Shown here in pieces: positions 43,328 to 51,447 of a DNA stretch of 64,000 nucleotides. The stretch comes from Bradyrhizobium roseum. GTDB taxonomy: Bacteria > Pseudomonadota > Alphaproteobacteria > Rhizobiales > Xanthobacteraceae. A model generated the notes under the pieces. That model was not told where the DNA came from. It worked only from the letters and a program-made list of their open reading frames with translations, and searched no databases. The DNA lies in contig NZ_CP129212.1 of assembly GCF_030413175.1 (NCBI RefSeq), positions 5,246,450-5,310,449 of the forward strand, read 5' to 3'. A program made the translations under genes and the position numbers. Position 1 is the stretch's first letter; the number at the start of each line of letters is the position of its first letter.

Positions 43328-44403
43328 CGCCGCGCCAACGAAGGCTGGCACTGATCGGCGTGCCCGTGCTCGTCATTGCCGGTGCGATCGCCGTCTGGCT
43401 GCAGGGCGGCCGCCACGTCACCACCGAGAACGCTTACGTCAAGGCCGACATCACGCAGATCGCCAGCGAAGTTCCCGGCCGCATCGTCGAGGTGCGGATC
43501 AGGGACCACTCGACCGTCACGGCGGGCGAACTGCTCGTGCGGCTCGACCCGGCTCCCTATCAACTGGCGCTGGCCAAAGCCGAGGCCGACGCCGATTCCG
43601 CGCGTTCCGCCGTCGAACAGCTCAAGGCGAGCCTGCGCGAGATCAGGGCTGAGACGAAAGAGGCCCAGAACAAGCTGACGTTCCTGCAGGCGCAGGCGCA
43701 GCGCGCGCGCGACCTGTCGGGGCGCGGCGTAACGTCGGCCGTGAAGCTCGAGCAAACCAACAGCGAGGAGCAGGAAGGGCTGGATCGCGTCGCGGTGCTG
43801 CATCAGCGAATCGCCCGCGTCGAGGCAGCACTGGGTGGCAGGCCGAACCGGCCGACCGATGAATTCGCAGCGGTCCGCGAAAAACTGGCGCTGCGCGACC
43901 GGGCGGCACTCGATCTCGCCTATACCGAGATCAAGGCGCCGCGGGCCGGCGTCGTGGTCAATTTCCGCCTCCAGCTCGGCGAGCAGGTCAAGGCGCAGAC
44001 CTCGCTGTTTGCGCTGGTTGCCGATCGCAGGCCGTGGCTGGAGGCCAACTTCAAGGAAACCGACCTCACCCATGTCACCGTCGGGCAGCGGGCAAAGGTC
44101 GTGCTCGACATGCACCCCGACGTCACCTGGGATGCAGAGGTCGAGAGCATCAGTCCGGCGACCGGCGCGGAGTTTGCGATTCTGCCGGCGCAGAATGCGT
44201 CCGGAAACTGGGTCAAGGTGGTGCAACGCCTGCCGGTGCGGCTGCGGCTGATCGAACGTGCCGGCGAGCCATCCTTGCGCGCCGGCATGACCGCCTATGT
44301 TAGCATCGACACCGGCCGTACCCGAAGCCTCGCCAACATCTTTGGCAACGGCGCCGCCATTGCCGCGCGCCCGCAGCCGGCGGAAGCGGCCAAGACGCAG
44401 TGA
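43324..44403 (+). CDS. emrA: HlyD/EmrA-type membrane fusion protein
   Basis: This encodes 359 residues from GTG 43324. One N-terminal helix (LALIGVPVLVIAGAIAVWLQ) is followed by TTENAYVKADITQIASEVPG, the lipoyl half motif. An alpha-hairpin coiled coil (about 80-180) comes next, then the second half (YTEIKAPRAGVVVNFRLQLG) and the beta-barrel domain (PWLEANFKETDLTHVTVGQR). It bridges EmrB to an outer-membrane channel, which is not encoded here. Confidence 0.93.
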   Translation: MTPRQRRLALIGVPVLVIAGAIAVWLQGGRHVTTENAYVKADITQIASEVPGRIVEVRIRDHSTVTAGELLVRLDPAPYQLALAKAEADADSARSAVEQLKASLREIRAETKEAQNKLTFLQAQAQRARDLSGRGVTSAVKLEQTNSEEQEGLDRVAVLHQRIARVEAALGGRPNRPTDEFAAVREKLALRDRAALDLAYTEIKAPRAGVVVNFRLQLGEQVKAQTSLFALVADRRPWLEANFKETDLTHVTVGQRAKVVLDMHPDVTWDAEVESISPATGAEFAILPAQNASGNWVKVVQRLPVRLRLIERAGEPSLRAGMTAYVSIDTGRTRSLANIFGNGAAIAARPQPAEAAKTQ

Positions 44404-44521
44404 GCGCAGGCTCGCCGCGCCTGGTTTCATGCGTGACGCTGCGCTTCGTCGATCGACGGCTCAACAGGAACGTTTCCCGGCACTTCCCGTTTCCCCTCTT
44501 CAACCCCATGGAGGAGAAACC

Positions 44522-44881
44522 ATGTCTCTGGAATCGAACGAAACCGGCAACCTGATCGGCAGCGACAAGGTCGAGGGAACCGCAGTCTATGGCTCCGACA
44601 ACAACAAGATCGGCTCGATCGAGCGCGTCATGATCGACAAGAAGAGCGGCAGGGTGTCCTACGCCGTGCTCTCCTTCGGCGGCTTTCTCGGCATCGGCGA
44701 CGATTACTATCCGCTGCCTTGGCAATCGCTGAAATACGATACTTCGCTCGGCGGTTACGTTACCGGCGTGACGGAAGCGCAGCTCAAGGGCGCGCCGCAT
44801 TACGGCAACGACAATACCTGGAACTGGGGCGACCCAGCCCGGGCCCGCGCCGTCAACGACTATTACGGCGTCGCGATCTGA
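44522..44881 (+). CDS. PRC-barrel domain protein
   Basis: This encodes 119 residues from ATG 44522, with GGAGGAGAAA upstream. The PRC-barrel core is LIGSDKVEGTAVYGSDNNKI followed by GSIERVMIDKKSGRVSYAVL and FGGFLGIGDDYYPLPWQSLK. The C terminus is Trp/Asn-rich. Such proteins are often general stress or RNA-processing linked. It is monocistronic and follows emrA by 118 bases. Confidence 0.88.
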   Translation: MSLESNETGNLIGSDKVEGTAVYGSDNNKIGSIERVMIDKKSGRVSYAVLSFGGFLGIGDDYYPLPWQSLKYDTSLGGYVTGVTEAQLKGAPHYGNDNTWNWGDPARARAVNDYYGVAI

Positions 44882-45007
44882 TCGCAGTCAAACTTGATAT
44901 TCGGAGGGCCCGCCTCAAGGGTGGGTCCTCCATCAAGGCTGGCACATTCGTCTGCCCGCAGCGAACCTTTTGCGCTGTTCCGCGTTAGGGGCCTGTGGAG
45001 GCAGAGC

Positions 45008-45088
45008 ATGGGAAAATTCTTCTTGTTCATAATCGCCCTGAGCGTCGCCGTTTTGCTGGCAATGAGCGCCTACATCATTAGCCTGTGA
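45008..45088 (+). CDS. 26-residue single-pass membrane microprotein
   Basis: ATG 45008 is preceded by GGAGG at 7 bases (TGGAGGCAGAGC). The product MGKFFLFIIALSVAVLLAMS with AYIISL is almost one membrane helix. The ideal ribosome binding site in an otherwise gene-free spacer is the main support. No family is recognised. Confidence 0.5.
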   Translation: MGKFFLFIIALSVAVLLAMSAYIISL

Positions 45089-45501
45089 TGATGGGCAGCT
45101 TAGCCCGGACTTGGCTATGACGAGCCGGAAGCGGTGCCGGTGTGCAAGTTTGTCGCAGGAACGGACGCGCCCGGCATAAGGCGCCCAGCGTCAGCACGCG
45201 GCGATTAGTTAACGCGACCGAGGATAGCGCGGTCCGGCATGCGTCGTTTTCTGCCGCGCATGCAAACTTTGTCATCGCTGACCACATCCTCGATTAACCA
45301 TTCATCCCCATCGCAAGCATCGTGCGCCTGCCGACGATGCGCGCAGTTTGCTTGGATATGACGATCTGTCTCTCCGCGCCCTCTTTCTTTTTCGAAGGAA
45401 CTGGGTAGCATGATCCGCGGGTGAAATGGGCTGTGCAACGCAACGCGCAGTTGTCATTCGCTCGCCCGGGCAGGCGAGCGGATATTCCAGAGACAGTAGT
45501 A
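45089..45501. other. Gene-free stretch before the SspB-like gene
   Basis: The 413 bases contain a lone TTAACCAT (45294-45301, CtrA half-site form) and a hairpin CGCTCGCC-CGGGCA-GGCGAGCG near 45461-45482, about 20 bases before the next start codon. No gene with a ribosome binding site was found on either strand. Confidence 0.4.
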
Positions 45502-45921
45502 ATGGGCACGACAGGTCGCGGTGTACCGGATATCCCGCAGGCGCGGGGTGTGACCATCAGCCGTGCGTTATGGCTTGTCATGGCGCTGATAATGCAGGCC
45601 TCGCCTGCGTTCGCCGAACCATGCAGCAAACCGGCGGCGAGGGCCAAGATTGTCGAAGCGCTCCCGCGGGCCTCGGAGCAGCGGCCGGTCAATATCACGT
45701 TTCGAACTCACGCCGAAGGCGTGAAACTTTCGCTTGGCCTCAAGTCGAAATATCCAGACGACATGACCATTATTCTGCAGCACGACTTCGAGCAGTTGAA
45801 TATCAGGGACGACCGCTTCGAGGTTTTGCTGCGCTTGATGGGGGCGCGGGAACGCCTTTCCATACCTTTCGCCGCGATCAAGGCGTTCTGGGATAAATCA
45901 GAACTGAAGTGCTCCGACTGA
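45502..45921 (+). CDS. SspB-like domain protein with an apparent signal peptide
   Basis: This encodes 139 residues from ATG 45502; GTG 45550 would give a 123-residue form starting right at the signal peptide (TISRALWLVMALIMQASPAF, cleavage after AFA). The domain that follows matches the SspB substrate-binding fold. PVNITFRTHAEGVKLSLGLK is followed by SKYPDDMTIILQHDFEQLNI, then DRFEVLLRLMGARERLSIPF and AAIKAFWDKS. Normal SspB is a cytoplasmic ClpXP adaptor with a C-terminal ClpX-binding tail. Here the tail is missing and the protein ends LKCSD. Cys in EPCSK and LKCSD could pair, fitting a periplasmic location. Confidence 0.72.
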   Translation: MGTTGRGVPDIPQARGVTISRALWLVMALIMQASPAFAEPCSKPAARAKIVEALPRASEQRPVNITFRTHAEGVKLSLGLKSKYPDDMTIILQHDFEQLNIRDDRFEVLLRLMGARERLSIPFAAIKAFWDKSELKCSD

Positions 45922-45925
45922 CACG

Positions 45926-46738
45926 TCACCGCGGCGTCGCGCGCCTGATCAGGGCGCAGAGCCCCGTCATGCGCGCGATCGGATGTTCGACAAACAGGCG
46001 GCAGGACGCGAGCGCGCGATGCAGCGTGTCCGGCGGCGCGGCAGGTTTCAGGTGCGAAGCCAGAACCGCGCCATGGGCATGGCCAAGCGCGCGAGTCGAA
46101 AGCGTCAATGCGTTCAGCCGTCCTTCCCGCTGCAGCGGCACCAGCATGGTCCGCACCAGCGCCAGGTAGCCTGGCCAGTACGCCAGATGTCGGTACATGC
46201 TCGCAATCAATTGCGACTCGGTATCTTCGCCGAACCCGTTCAGTTCCTCGATCAGCGCCGCCACTTCGGGGTCCAGCGCCTCCATCGGCGGCAACTCCGG
46301 AATTTTGGCGCCCGGCGGCCGTGGCGCGGCGCCGGCCGGCCTCACCGCATCTGCCGGCCGCGGCTCGCAATGCGCCAGCAGCGCGGACAGCACGACGAGC
46401 GCCAACGCGTTGGTGTGATGATAGCTGTCGAGTACGTCATGAATGCGCGCGCGTTCGCTGTCGTCCACGCCCACCGCAAGCAGCGTGTCGGTCGACAAGC
46501 CGGGCCAGTCCGGCAGCGCGATGGTCTGCCTGATGGCTTCGGCATGTAGCGGCGCGTCGCCGAGATAGAGCGGACGAACGGCGGACCATGTCCATGGCAG
46601 CGCGCCCGGCATGGTCGCGAGGTGGCGCCAGATCAGGTTGACGACGCTGGTGCCCAGAACGTTGCGAATGTCGGCATAGATGTCAGCGATGTCACCTCGC
46701 GCTTCGGATTCGAGAACTGACGGGACGCTTTCTGCCAT
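45926..46738 (-). CDS. DehI-like (haloacid dehalogenase group I / AhpD-fold) protein with internal duplication
   Basis: This encodes 270 residues. Two related halves are visible: IRNVLGTSVVNLIWRHLATM with PGALPWTWSAVRPLY (about 24-60), and LIASMYRHLAYWPGYLALVR with MLVPLQREG (about 175-205). This pseudo-twofold pattern and the N terminus (ESEARGDIADIYADIRNVLG) resemble DehI-type enzymes. A catalytic Asp could not be assigned. The gene lies 9 bases after the hydratase gene on the same strand. Confidence 0.5.
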   Translation of the reverse strand: MAESVPSVLESEARGDIADIYADIRNVLGTSVVNLIWRHLATMPGALPWTWSAVRPLYLGDAPLHAEAIRQTIALPDWPGLSTDTLLAVGVDDSERARIHDVLDSYHHTNALALVVLSALLAHCEPRPADAVRPAGAAPRPPGAKIPELPPMEALDPEVAALIEELNGFGEDTESQLIASMYRHLAYWPGYLALVRTMLVPLQREGRLNALTLSTRALGHAHGAVLASHLKPAAPPDTLHRALASCRLFVEHPIARMTGLCALIRRATPR

Positions 46739-46747
46739 CAGGCCTGC

Positions 46748-47554
46748 TCAGCTCCGAAATTCGGCGAAGACGGTGCCAAGCCCATCGAGCTCCATTTTCA
46801 CCTTGTCACCCGCCTTGAGCCACACCGTCTTCACGAGGCTCCCTGTCAGCACGATCTGGCCGGCATGCAGCCCCTTGCCCTCGTCGGCGAGATGATTGGC
46901 AAGCCAGGCCAGCGCGTTGTGGGGATGGCCGAGCACGTCGGCGCCGGTGCCGTGGCCGGCTTCCTCGCCGTTGATCAAGGCGCGTCCCTTCACCGTGAGC
47001 AGGTCCGGCGCCTTGCTGCGCGGCACCGCCGTGCCGAGCACGCAGCCGGCGGCGAAGAAATCATCGGCGACCAGCGTCGGCGCGCCCATCGCCTCCCATC
47101 TGATGTAGCGGTCGTCGACGATTTCGATCGCGGGATAGTAGGCCTCGATCGCCTCCATCATCGATTCCGCGGTAAACGGCCCTTCGCCGGGCGACAGGCT
47201 GCGCGCCATCCGCACCGCGATCTCGCACTCGACACCGACGCGAACATAATCGCCTGACCGCAGCGAAGCGCCGCTGTCGTGCACGCCCCTTGCGAACACG
47301 CCGCCGCAGCAGGGATGAGGGATGCCGAGGTATTGCTGCATGACCGGGCTGGTGCAGCCGATCTTGTAGCCCACCAGACTGCCGGTCTGCGGCAACATCA
47401 GATCGTGGACCGCACGCTGGATTTGATAGCCCGAGGCCTCATCGGCCGGAACGAGATCAGGCGGGAGCACGTCCAGCGGCGCGCCCGCCCGGCGGGCGGT
47501 GGCGATCATCTGTGCGGCCGCGAGAGTTTGGTCCATCAGCGGCGGCTTTCTCAT
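46748..47554 (-). CDS. 2-keto-4-pentenoate hydratase / fumarylacetoacetase-family protein
   Basis: This encodes 268 residues; ATG 47536 is an alternative start. MhpD-like sequence includes SGYQIQRAVHDLMLPQTGSL, VGYKIGCTSPVMQQYLGIPH, VECEIAVRMARSLSPGEGPF (metal-binding Glu) and FAAGCVLGTAVPR. It ends HAGQIVLTGSLVKTVWLKAG. It would hydrate a 2-hydroxydienoate from meta-cleavage or decarboxylate a related keto acid. It is the first gene of a two-gene unit with the DehI-like gene. Confidence 0.85.
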   Translation of the reverse strand: MRKPPLMDQTLAAAQMIATARRAGAPLDVLPPDLVPADEASGYQIQRAVHDLMLPQTGSLVGYKIGCTSPVMQQYLGIPHPCCGGVFARGVHDSGASLRSGDYVRVGVECEIAVRMARSLSPGEGPFTAESMMEAIEAYYPAIEIVDDRYIRWEAMGAPTLVADDFFAAGCVLGTAVPRSKAPDLLTVKGRALINGEEAGHGTGADVLGHPHNALAWLANHLADEGKGLHAGQIVLTGSLVKTVWLKAGDKVKMELDGLGTVFAEFRS

Positions 47555-47607
47555 TTCAAAGCGCGGCGATGCGCCCGCGCGCAGGCGATCAGCCGCGCGC
47601 CGATACC

Positions 47608-48024
47608 CTACTCGTCCCGGTAAACCTTCTCACGCTTCTCGTGGCGTTCCTGCGCTTCCACCGACAGCGTCGCGATCGGACGGGCTTCGAGCCGCTTCAG
47701 CGAAATCGGCTCGCCGGTCTCCTCGCAATAGCCGTAGGTGTTGTCCTCGATGCGTTGCAGCGCGGCGTCGATCTTGGAGATCAGCTTGCGCTGGCGGTCG
47801 CGGGCGCGCAGTTCGATGGCGCGGTCGGTTTCGGAAGAGGCGCGATCAGCCAGATCGGGATGATTGACATTCTCTTCCTGGAGGGTCTGCAGGGTGATCT
47901 TCGATTCTCTGAGGATCTCGTCCTTCCATGCCAGCAGCTTGGCGCGGAAATAGTCGCGCTGCCGATCGTTCATGAAAGGCTCTTTTTCGGAAGGTCGATA
48001 GTTCTTCAACTTTTCCAAGGCCAA
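47608..48024 (-). CDS. dksA: DksA-family RNA polymerase-binding regulator
   Basis: This encodes 138 residues from TTG 48024 (LALEKLKNYRPSEKEPFMND); ATG 47973 would remove the conserved PSEKEPF segment. The coiled coil reads QRDYFRAKLLAWKDEILRES then DLADRASSETDRAIEL, with the Asp-Ala-Asp-like tip. The zinc region keeps one Cys (NTYGYCEETGEPISLKRLEA), the form with reduced Cys number seen in alphaproteobacteria. It modulates RNA polymerase together with ppGpp. Confidence 0.9.
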   Translation of the reverse strand: MALEKLKNYRPSEKEPFMNDRQRDYFRAKLLAWKDEILRESKITLQTLQEENVNHPDLADRASSETDRAIELRARDRQRKLISKIDAALQRIEDNTYGYCEETGEPISLKRLEARPIATLSVEAQERHEKREKVYRDE

Positions 48025-48148
48025 CCCATCTTCACGTACAAGGCGGGGCGGAAAATTGTCCGTCCGCGCGCGCCTTATATAGCGGCGGGTTGTGACAGAC
48101 AATATAGGTCGCTCCCGTCCTTGCACAGGCAAAGGTATCCCTCCGCCG

Positions 48149-48760
48149 TCAGTAGCCGACCGTGAAGCGCTGGCGGATATGGGCCGGCCGTTCGATCTCG
48201 TCGGCGAGTGCAACTGCGAAATCCTCAAAGGAAATCCAGCTTTTGCCGTCGGAAGCGGTCAAAAGCTGGTCGGTGCCGAGCCGGAACTTGCCGGTTCGTT
48301 GGCCGGCCACAAACAAGGCTGAGGGCGACACGAAGGTCCAGCTGAGTTCCTGCTCGGCCCGAAGCAGGTCGAGGAAGGCGGCGCCCGCTTCGGCCTCGGG
48401 CTTGTATGCCACGGGAAAGGACGGGGTGGTCACCAGCCGGACGCCGGGCGACACGTCGAGGCTGCCGGCGCCGCCGACCACGAGATAACGGCCAACCTTC
48501 GATTCCCTGGCAGCCGCAATCAGCTTGACCGGGTCGCTGGCCAGAAAATGAACCGAGCTGATCGCGGCGGCGTGGCCGGTGACCAGCCGGGCAAGGCCGG
48601 CCTGGTCCATGACGTCGCCCCTGGCCGGCGTGACATTGGCGTGCGGCGCTATCCGTTCTGGATGACGGGCGATGGCGGTGACCTGGTGGCCGCGGCCAGC
48701 CAGTTCGGCGGTGATACGCGAGCCGGCATTGCCGGACGCGCCGATGACGGCGATTTTCAT
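48149..48760 (-). CDS. NAD(P)-binding reductase (NmrA/YwnB-like SDR)
   Basis: This encodes 203 residues. The Rossmann motif is MKIAVIGASGNAGSRITAEL, followed by RHPERIAPHANVTPARGDVM and RYLVVGGAGSLDVSPGVRLV. YKPEAEAGAAFLDLL has Tyr-Lys at the position of atypical SDR active sites. It probably acts on quinones or as a redox sensor. It is divergent from the HxlR regulator, the common arrangement for HxlR-controlled reductases. Confidence 0.88.
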   Translation of the reverse strand: MKIAVIGASGNAGSRITAELAGRGHQVTAIARHPERIAPHANVTPARGDVMDQAGLARLVTGHAAAISSVHFLASDPVKLIAAARESKVGRYLVVGGAGSLDVSPGVRLVTTPSFPVAYKPEAEAGAAFLDLLRAEQELSWTFVSPSALFVAGQRTGKFRLGTDQLLTASDGKSWISFEDFAVALADEIERPAHIRQRFTVGY

Positions 48761-48874
48761 GGAAGCCTCCTTTTGATTCCGCGAATGCGGTATCCAATGG
48801 TGACTAGATAGAGAAATGGATGTAAGTGTTAAGAGAGCACTTTCGTCTCACCTGATAACCCTGGAGTAACCGCC

Positions 48875-49264
48875 GTGAAGGCCGCCAATTCGAAAATCCC
48901 GAACGCCTATTCGGCCGATTGCCCGACGCGCCAGATTCTCGATCGCGTCGGTGACAAATGGGCGGTGTTGATCCTGCTTCTCCTGCGCGACGAGCCGATG
49001 CGTTTCAATGCGTTACGGCGCACGATTGAAGGCATCTCGCAGAAGATGCTGAGCCAGGTTCTCAAATCGCTCGAACGCGACGGGCTGATCCGCCGGCGCG
49101 CGATCGCGACCGTGCCGGTAACGGTGGAGTATTCGATCACGCCGCTCGGCGCGACGCTCGCCGGCGCCGTCGATCCGTTGCGCGACTGGGCCGAGCAGAA
49201 CTTGAAGGAAGTGTTGAACGCACAGCGCCGCTACGACGCACAGCGCAAGGATATCGCAGCGTGA
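48875..49264 (+). CDS. HxlR-family redox-type regulator
   Basis: This encodes 129 residues from GTG 48875 with GGAG 8 bases upstream. The single Cys sits in AYSADCPTRQILDRVGDKWA, the usual HxlR sensing position. The helix-turn-helix is LRRTIEGISQKMLSQVLKSL, and the wing EYSITPLGATLAGAVDPLRD. It probably controls the divergent reductase gene in response to quinones or electrophiles. Confidence 0.9.
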   Translation: MKAANSKIPNAYSADCPTRQILDRVGDKWAVLILLLLRDEPMRFNALRRTIEGISQKMLSQVLKSLERDGLIRRRAIATVPVTVEYSITPLGATLAGAVDPLRDWAEQNLKEVLNAQRRYDAQRKDIAA

Positions 49265-49300
49265 GTCGCGCCGCGCTCACCCGGCGACATGCGTTAAAAG

Positions 49301-49714
49301 CTAGACTTGCCCGGCCTTTGCCAGTTCGACCTCAACCCGCAATTCAATCTCGGACAGCACCGCGTCGAGGCCGGGATCGCCCGAGGAGGACTTCAGGTTG
49401 GCCGCGGCGTCGCGCAGCCGGCTGACGGTGGAAGCATCGAGGGTGCCGGAGAGCAGCCCCATCTTGAGTTCGTCGAGCACGTCGAGCGCGCCCCTGCCCC
49501 GCGCCACCGAACGCTTGCGACGCTCGGTCGGATCCTCGACACCCTGCAGCGCGAGCAGCGCGTCGATGTTGCCGGCGGCCCTCGGTGCTGTAGCCGAGCG
49601 CGGCTCCTCGGGCGTCGACGGCGCTTCCGGCAGCGAGAAACCGGTCGAACTGGTTCGCCGCGTGTGATTGGCGGGCGATCCGATCGTGGTGCCATTGGGT
49701 CCGTAGATGCGCAT
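49301..49714 (-). CDS. fliX: Flagellar assembly regulator FliX
   Basis: This encodes 137 residues starting MRIYGPNGTTIGSPANHTRR. The C-terminal part has IDALLALQGVEDPTERRKRS and GALDVLDELKMGLLSGTLDA, and ends DAVLSEIELRVEVELAKAGQ, the FliX signature. In Caulobacter, FliX couples basal-body assembly to the sigma-54 activator FlbD. It is divergent from flgI as in Caulobacter, with a CtrA box 44 bases before its start. Confidence 0.92.
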   Translation of the reverse strand: MRIYGPNGTTIGSPANHTRRTSSTGFSLPEAPSTPEEPRSATAPRAAGNIDALLALQGVEDPTERRKRSVARGRGALDVLDELKMGLLSGTLDASTVSRLRDAAANLKSSSGDPGLDAVLSEIELRVEVELAKAGQV

Positions 49715-49757
49715 CGTAGTGCTCTCGGCATGAGAATGATGCGAGCTTGGCCTCCTT

Positions 49758-49776
49758 ATGGTTAACGAGACGTAAA
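49758..49776 (-). promoter_or_regulatory. CtrA box in the fliX-flgI spacer
   Basis: On the minus strand it reads TTTA-CGTCTCG-TTAACCAT: one mismatch from TTAA-N7-TTAA plus a complete TTAACCAT half. It lies 44 bases before the fliX start and 203 before flgI, so fliX is the likely target. The architecture and orientation match the box ahead of flgB. Confidence 0.7.
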
Positions 49777-49891
49777 TGGCCCGGCAAAATTTGCCGACGC
49801 ACGGCAGTTTCGCCCGTCATGGTGAACCGCCGCCGCATCCTGCCCACGCGAACTTGCAGCAATATCAAGCCATTGCCCGAGCAGCGCGACA

Positions 49892-49908
49892 TGGCACGAC
49901 CCTCGCAT
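49892..49908 (+). promoter_or_regulatory. Sigma-54 promoter of the flgI operon
   Basis: TGGCACGACCCTCGCAT has a perfect TGGCACG -24 element and GC placed exactly 10 bases after GG. The -12 element reads TCGCAT for TTGCAT. It lies 71 bases before the flgI start. Confidence 0.8.
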
Positions 49909-49978
49909 AGTTAATCGCGGACCGCCGTCATGGGAGTGGCGCCAACGGTCCGGTGGAAGACCTTGAGGGGAGCACAGG

Positions 49979-51103
49979 ATGCCCGGCATCCGTTCGGCAC
50001 GACTGATTTGGGTGGCCTGTGCGGCGCTGATGGCGCTGGCGCTGGCACCCCAGCCCTCGGGCGCAACGTCGCGGATCAAGGATCTCGCCAATATCGAGGG
50101 CGTGCGGCAGAACCAGCTGATCGGCTACGGCCTCGTGGTCGGCCTCAACGGAACCGGCGACACGCTGAACAACATTCCCTTCACCAAGCAGTCGCTGCAA
50201 GCGATGCTCGAGCGCATGGGCGTCAACATCCGCGGCGCCACCATCCGCACCGGCAACGTCGCCGCCGTCATGGTCACCGGCAACCTGCCGGCCTTCGGGA
50301 CGCAGGGCACGCGGATGGACGTCACGGTGTCCGCACTGGGCGACGCCAAGAACCTGACCGGCGGCACCCTGCTCGTCACCCCCCTGCTCGGCGCCGACGG
50401 CAACGTCTATGCGGTGGCACAAGGCTCGCTGGCGATCTCGGGCTTTGCGGCCGAGGGCGCTGCCGCCAGCGTCACCCGCGGCGTGCCGACGGTGGGCCGC
50501 ATCGCCAACGGCGCCATCATCGAGCGCGAGATCGAATTCGCGCTCAATCGCCTGCCCAATGTCCGCCTCGCACTGCGCAACGCCGACTTCACCACCGCCA
50601 AGCGCATCGCCGCCGCCGTCAACGACTTCCTCGGCGTCAAGACCGCCGAGCCGATCGACCCCTCCACGGTGCAGCTTTCGATTCCGGCGGAATTCAAGGG
50701 CAACGTCGTCGCCTTTCTGACCGAGATCGAGCAGTTGCAGGTCGAGCCCGATCTCGTCGCCAAGATCGTGATCGACGAACGCTCCGGCATCATCGTGATG
50801 GGCCGCGACGTCCGCGTCGCCACCGTGGCGGTGGCGCAGGGCAACCTCACGGTGACGATCTCCGAAAGCCCGCAAGTGAGCCAGCCCAACCCGCTGTCGC
50901 GCGGCCGCACGGTGGTGACCCCCCGGTCGGGCGTCAGCGTCAGCGAGGACGGCAAGAAATTCGCGGTCGTCAAGGACGGCGTCTCGCTGCAGCAGCTCGT
51001 CGACGGCCTCAACGGGCTCGGCATCGGGCCGCGCGACCTCATCAGCATCCTGCAGGCGATCAAGGCCGCCGGCGCGATCCAGGCCGACATCGAGGTGATG
51101 TGA
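49979..51103 (+). CDS. flgI: Flagellar P-ring protein FlgI
   Basis: This encodes 374 residues. A signal peptide (MPGIRSARLIWVACAALMAL to SGA) precedes TSRIKDLANIEGVRQNQLIG. It includes GLNGTGDTLNNIPFTKQSLQ and AMLERMGVNI, and ends LNGLGIGPRDLISILQAIKA. It builds the periplasmic P ring with help from FlgA. Its stop overlaps the next start (TGATG). Confidence 0.97.
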   Translation: MPGIRSARLIWVACAALMALALAPQPSGATSRIKDLANIEGVRQNQLIGYGLVVGLNGTGDTLNNIPFTKQSLQAMLERMGVNIRGATIRTGNVAAVMVTGNLPAFGTQGTRMDVTVSALGDAKNLTGGTLLVTPLLGADGNVYAVAQGSLAISGFAAEGAAASVTRGVPTVGRIANGAIIEREIEFALNRLPNVRLALRNADFTTAKRIAAAVNDFLGVKTAEPIDPSTVQLSIPAEFKGNVVAFLTEIEQLQVEPDLVAKIVIDERSGIIVMGRDVRVATVAVAQGNLTVTISESPQVSQPNPLSRGRTVVTPRSGVSVSEDGKKFAVVKDGVSLQQLVDGLNGLGIGPRDLISILQAIKAAGAIQADIEVM

Positions 51104-51429
51104 TGAACGGAATTGACAAGACTTCGCTGATCAACGGCCGCAAGGATCCGCAGCTCGCCGAGGCGCTGACTAAAATCTCGCCCGAGGCGCAGAAGAAGAC
51201 GCGCGCCAAGGCCCAGGAGTTCGAAGCGATGTTCCTCAACTCGATGTTTTCGCAGATGACCACCGGCGTCAAAGGCGACGGCCCGTTCGGCGACACCACC
51301 GGCACCGGAGCCTGGCGCTCGATGCTGACGGACGAATATTCGAAATCCTTTGCCAAGTCCGGCGGCATCGGCATCTCCAACGACGTCTTCCGCACCCTTA
51401 TCCTGCAGCAGGCCAACCGGGCCGGCTGA
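51103..51429 (+). CDS. flgJ: Rod-binding protein, FlgJ N-terminal domain only (CheL type)
   Basis: This encodes 108 residues from ATG 51103, coupled to flgI. The rod-binding domain reads RAKAQEFEAMFLNSMFSQMT followed by WRSMLTDEYSKSFAKSGGIG. The muramidase domain of enterobacterial FlgJ is absent, as usual in alphaproteobacteria, where the short form is also called CheL. It serves as a rod cap or scaffold in the periplasm. Confidence 0.9.
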   Translation: MNGIDKTSLINGRKDPQLAEALTKISPEAQKKTRAKAQEFEAMFLNSMFSQMTTGVKGDGPFGDTTGTGAWRSMLTDEYSKSFAKSGGIGISNDVFRTLILQQANRAG

Positions 51430-51447
51430 TCCAGAAGGAGATTCGAC

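Noticed and set aside
45205..45438. Minus-strand frame of 77 codons before the SspB-like gene
   Set aside because: Highly charged composition without motif, poor start context and no neighbour on its strand.
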